Below the pieces are notes generated by a model, which searched no databases, was not told the DNA's origin, and saw only the letters and a list, made by a program, of their open reading frames with translations. Shown one piece after another: positions 62,869-64,000 of a stretch of DNA of 64,000 nucleotides (position 1 is the stretch's first letter; the number at the start of each line of letters is the position of its first letter). The position numbers were made by a program, and so were the translations under genes. Source of the DNA: Acanthosoma haemorrhoidale (taxonomy: Eukaryota > Arthropoda > Insecta > Hemiptera > Acanthosomatidae). Where the stretch lies: contig OV884014.1 in the NCBI GenBank assembly GCA_930367205.1, forward strand, positions 107,614,638 through 107,678,637, given 5' to 3'.

Positions 62869-64000
62869 GTTGGTGATTTTATTAGTTTATCTATCCATAT
62901 ACATCCTTATTATTATTTGTCCCATTAGTGTTTAATGTCGGCAGTACTATTCAATTAAGTTAACTATTTCATATTTTTATTTATTTTAAATGCTTCTTAG
63001 CGGAATTGAGGTTATACACGCACATTTCTATTTTGTATTCGATTCTTTAGAAGCTGTGACTTGTACACCGTGATATATTTTATTCTAGACGTTGGTCCCA
63101 ATTACTGCTAAGCAATATTATTTGTTGCTTGATAGGCTGTGCCATATTGCCACATGAAATTTTATGTTTTTTTAACTATTAGTGTTTTCTCCCTTAGTTA
63201 ATAGTGGTCAGAAATTTTCTATTACATACATCTCAACTCCTCTGTAGGCTTGACTTGATTCTTTATGTTATATTGTTCATTGTGAAACAGTTTGTTTCCC
63301 ATATTCACAACTGGTTTTCCATGTTGCTTTTTCTTAACACACTCATAGTACTAGGTTATGTTATTGCTACTATTATTTATCATATTTCACTTGACCCTTA
63401 AATTTCGTTTAAAAAAAAATGTGGTAGGAAAGATCCTGCTTACAACAATTTTCTTGTGTAACGATGTCTTATGCTTTGGTTGCATTTTATCTTGCAGTTA
63501 TTGTAATTTTCTGTTGCGAATTATGCATTTAAGCTGCTTTGACGTGGTTAATATGATCACAGCTACTATTTATGTTTTTGTCTTATTTTTAAGGGAATCT
63601 GTGAACAAGGTAGTATAGACTTCTAACCTACTACCTCAAGATTAGTAAGTGTGAACAGCAAGAGATGCCTGCTGCTCAATTCTCATTAGTACCACCTAAG
63701 ATTAAAAAATTCTGCCTAAATAGGATAGTAAGTTGATTGTTTGCTGACAGGATAATTATCCCCTGGTTTTAGTATATTATCCCATCCTTACTGTGAGCGT
63801 TACAAAACAGTTCTTGGTTTCCACATCACAATTATAAATTGAGCGTGACAGATGCTAATTAGTTGCTATTTTTTCTAGTTGTTAATAGTCACAACGGTTA
63901 AAATCATAATTAACTTAGTGTTGTCTACTTGGATATCTACACTTTAATTTTACTCTGCTTTTGCTGTTCCTCACTACTAAATTTAATTGATTGTAATTCT
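62869..64000. other. right edge, probable first intron of the unrecognised gene
   Basis: AT-rich DNA to the window end. The open frames at 63204-63618 are hydrophobic and T-rich, as expected from translating AT-rich non-coding DNA. No exon supported. Confidence 0.5.

Noticed and set aside
63204..63618. Hydrophobic open frames at the right edge as a membrane protein gene
   Set aside because: Phe/Leu/Ile-rich composition is what AT-rich non-coding DNA yields. The frames overlap each other and lack splice or family support.

Overview
The window is 64 kb of AT-rich animal nuclear DNA with intron-split genes. Protein similarity, intron style and the transposon set (mariner, a second Tc1/mariner-type element, a jockey-type LINE relic) point to an arthropod, most likely an insect; the order cannot be fixed from sequence alone. 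No prokaryotic, organellar or viral gene set was seen.

Layout. (1) 1-39487, plus strand: the spliceosomal U5 protein Prp8, running in from the left edge. I could place 35 coding exons, which read without interruption from the position of human PRPF8 residue 151 to the stop (2185 codons, the same count as human from that point). Its introns hold nearly all the repeats: a 62-bp minisatellite (intron 3), arrays of a 578-bp unit carrying a conserved hairpin (introns 5 and 13, with a single diverged copy in intron 9), a nested Tc1/mariner-type element (intron 5), a complete but dead mariner (intron 21), a relic of an unnamed insect transposon-type protein (intron 23), and several copies of two further interspersed families. 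(2) 39488-43002: convergent intergenic DNA with a jockey-type reverse transcriptase relic. (3) 53169-43003, minus strand: SF3A1, 16 coding exons, 792 aa, complete; its first intron has U12-type splice signals. (4) 53662-56125, plus: NDUFA4, three exons, 81 aa. (5) 57061-59585, plus: LZTFL1, with the start codon apparently alone on its coding exon. (6) 60648-60352, minus: DDA1, a single exon of 98 aa. (7) 62734-62868, plus: first coding exon of a gene I do not recognise, which runs past the window.

How the genes relate. Prp8 (catalytic-core scaffold, U5 snRNP) and SF3A1 (U2 snRNP, branch-site recognition) both act in the major spliceosome and lie tail to tail. SF3A1 and NDUFA4 are head to head over about 490 bp. 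LZTFL1 (ciliary trafficking, BBSome regulator) and DDA1 (CRL4 ubiquitin ligase) are convergent.

The observations most worth following are the U12-type intron in SF3A1, whose product belongs to the SF3a complex that the minor spliceosome is known to lack; the family of about 119-nt, C/D-box-like hairpin elements in three Prp8 introns, with stem-preserving changes between copies; and the tandem 3'-splice-site-like minisatellite inside Prp8 intron 3.
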